A DNA stretch of 64,000 nt, from positions 248,001 through 312,000 of the forward strand of contig JADKGN010000001.1 in the NCBI GenBank assembly GCA_016722705.1, written 5' to 3'. The notes under the pieces were generated by a model. It was not told the origin of the DNA and did no database searches. It saw nothing but the letters and a program-made list of their open reading frames with translations. The translations under genes and the position numbers were made by a program. Origin of the DNA: Candidatus Dechloromonas phosphoritropha (GTDB lineage Bacteria; Pseudomonadota; Gammaproteobacteria; Burkholderiales; Rhodocyclaceae). Shown in pieces: positions 62,633 through 64,000 of this stretch; within the stretch, counting starts at the first letter, position 1; the number at the start of each line of letters is the position of its first letter.

Positions 62633-64000
62633 ATGAGCGAGATCAGCTTCAAGGAAGGTGATAAAGGCGAAGAGATTGGTGACATTCAGCGCAAGCTCGC
62701 TTGCATCGGTCTCTATGCCGGGCCGCGCTCGGCGGCGTTCGACAAGAGTCTCCATGCGGCGGTTTGCGCATTTCAGAAGCGGCACAAGCTGCCAGAAAAT
62801 GGCGTCTGCGACACCGACACCTGGAAAAAACTGGACGAGGTCGCCGGCAGCGTCTCCTCAGAAACCCTGCAGTACGAACTTGATGCGCTTCGCGGCGCGC
62901 CGCCCAGCGGCGTTCGTCCGGCCAGCGAATCGAAAGTCATTGCGCGCGCGCACGCGCTTAAACTTGCGGGGCTCGCGTTCTCCGGCGGGGGAATCCGCAG
63001 CGCCACGTTCAACCTGGGCATCCTGCAAGCCTTGGCCGAGAACAAGCTGTTGCGTGACTTCGACTACCTGTCTACCGTCTCGGGTGGCGGTTACATTGGC
63101 GGCTGGTTCTCGAAGTGGCTGAAGGAACAGGGTGGCAACATCGCAGAAGCTGAAACGCGTCTGACCCCTGGTTCAAAGGAGACGCCCGTCAGCGACGAGC
63201 CGGATCAGATCAAGTTTCTTCGCCAGTACAGCAACTACCTCACCCCGAAGACCGGGATGTTCAGCGCCGATACCTGGGCGGTTATCGCCACCTACCTGCG
63301 CAACACCTTGCTCAATCTTGCCATCCTGGTCGCCCTGTTGGCGGCCTTTCTGGTTCTGCCGCGCGCGCTGACCTGGCTCGCGGTCAACCACCACGACGAA
63401 TTTGGAGATTGGTTTCTGCGGTTGGCACTGGCGGCCCTCTTGTGGGTCGTTTATTCCATTGCGTTCGGCATATCTGTCAAGCCGGATCCTGCCTGCAAGA
63501 GTCAGGTGCTCGCGCAGAGTCAAGGCCGTGTGATTGCCTTTGTCGTCGTGCCGCTGGTGCTGGCCGGATTCGCCGGGAGCATCGGACTGTGGGAGTTGCG
63601 CGGGTCCGCGCATAGCGGGTGGCACAGGTTCATCAGTGGGTTGCAGGGGGCCAGCGGATTTTCGAAGATCACCTACCTTTGGGCTGAGAAACTGCGCGTG
63701 TTCGAGTTCGCGCTGGTTCCCGGCATCGTCTACTTTGTGGTCTGGCTCGCCGGATGGGCGCGCGCGCAGGCTGTGAACAAATTGCCCCGAGGTTCTTCCG
63801 TGAACTGGAAGAACCTCGGGAGCGAGGGTTTGGGGCACCTGCTGTTCGCCATTCTTGCCCTCGGACTCGGAACCGTGCTCGTGCTGACCGTGCTGGTGGG
63901 GGTTGGTGCTTGGGAAAGCCCGGCAGGTCTGGCCTGGCACTACAGCCATTTGGTCACTCTTGGCATGCCTCTCATGCTGAGCATTTTCGGGGTCACGATG
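62633..64000 (+). CDS. Patatin-like phospholipase with N-terminal peptidoglycan-binding domain and membrane segments (3' end outside window)
   Basis: 456 codons are present, open to the window end. ATG 62633 is preceded by AGAGGGAGACC. A PG_binding_1-like domain (about 5-70): FKEGDKGEEIGDIQRKLACI, AVCAFQKRHKLPENGVCDTD. The patatin domain starts at about 115: GLAFSGGGIRSATFNLGILQ (oxyanion hole GGGIRS) and YLSTVSGGGYIGGWFSK with the likely nucleophile Ser. Several membrane helices follow (LLNLAILVALLAAFLVLPRA, LALAALLWVVYSIAFGI, VIAFVVVPLVLAGFAG and more). The catalytic Asp should lie beyond the window. It would hydrolyse acyl esters of lipids at or in the membrane. Known relatives are large proteins of unknown role. 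Confidence 0.78.
   Translation, partial: MSEISFKEGDKGEEIGDIQRKLACIGLYAGPRSAAFDKSLHAAVCAFQKRHKLPENGVCDTDTWKKLDEVAGSVSSETLQYELDALRGAPPSGVRPASESKVIARAHALKLAGLAFSGGGIRSATFNLGILQALAENKLLRDFDYLSTVSGGGYIGGWFSKWLKEQGGNIAEAETRLTPGSKETPVSDEPDQIKFLRQYSNYLTPKTGMFSADTWAVIATYLRNTLLNLAILVALLAAFLVLPRALTWLAVNHHDEFGDWFLRLALAALLWVVYSIAFGISVKPDPACKSQVLAQSQGRVIAFVVVPLVLAGFAGSIGLWELRGSAHSGWHRFISGLQGASGFSKITYLWAEKLRVFEFALVPGIVYFVVWLAGWARAQAVNKLPRGSSVNWKNLGSEGLGHLLFAILALGLGTVLVLTVLVGVGAWESPAGLAWHYSHLVTLGMPLMLSIFGVTM

Overview
The window is high-GC DNA from a betaproteobacterium, most likely Rhodocyclales. This is inferred from protein character and from gene order: pheT-ihfA-merR-tRNA-Pro; mdh divergent from a GntR regulator and sdhCDAB-sdhE-gltA-odhA-odhB-lpd; and lexA-imuA-imuB-dnaE2. 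No 16S or other decisive marker is present, so the order is a guess and the class is reasonably firm.

Bases 1-49,000 are mostly chromosomal backbone. They begin with the tail of pheT, ihfA, a MerR regulator and tRNA-Pro(GGG) with promoter and terminator. A small decayed patch follows (2.66-3.76 kb): a frameshifted small gene, a metallophosphoesterase tail, the tail of an IS1182-type transposase and a 158-bp MITE-like element between CTAG tetranucleotides. Next come a nitronate monooxygenase, a CBS protein, truC, an HpcH/HpaI lyase and mdh, then the TCA block (GntR regulator, succinate dehydrogenase and its assembly factor, citrate synthase, 2-oxoglutarate dehydrogenase E1, E2 and E3). A signalling block (20.5-28.3 kb) holds a REC-DUF3369-GGDEF*-EAL protein, an orphan periplasmic binding lipoprotein, a sensor kinase, zapE and a tandem-HD HD-GYP protein. 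From 28.5 to 42.7 kb are an MFS permease, secreted and lipoproteins, a fused membrane/spermidine-synthase-like protein, an acyltransferase, a decayed DUF1684 gene, a run of envelope and efflux genes on the minus strand (lipoprotein, AI-2E permease, TolC-like, HlyD-like, DUF2955, two-TM K+ channel), mltB and a class V aminotransferase. The SOS mutasome operon lexA-imuA-imuB-dnaE2 follows, with a perfect LexA box.

Bases 49,000-57,000 are a pile of mobile DNA. A complete IS4-family element (11-bp target duplication) sits in an IS5/IS427-type remnant. That remnant abuts a truncated tyrosine recombinase and an IS91-family transposase. Next is a 3.3-kb element bounded by perfect 32-bp inverted repeats, with two damaged tyrosine-recombinase genes and a second IS4-family element inserted just upstream of the first.

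Bases 57,000-61,850 are a relic of an IncP-type plasmid transfer region: a FitAB/VapBC-like toxin-antitoxin pair, a truncated trbJ, trbK, a trbL interrupted by one in-frame TGA, trbM and trbN, three KorB-type operator sequences and a decayed DUF1016 (YhcG-like) gene.

The right edge (62.1-64.0 kb) is the most intriguing part. A perfect LexA-type box precedes three overlapping very small ORFs, the first a double-CxxC zinc-ribbon peptide. They are followed by a large, incomplete gene joining a peptidoglycan-binding domain, a patatin-like phospholipase domain and several membrane segments. This could be a damage-inducible membrane-acting locus, but the link between the box and the patatin gene is inference.
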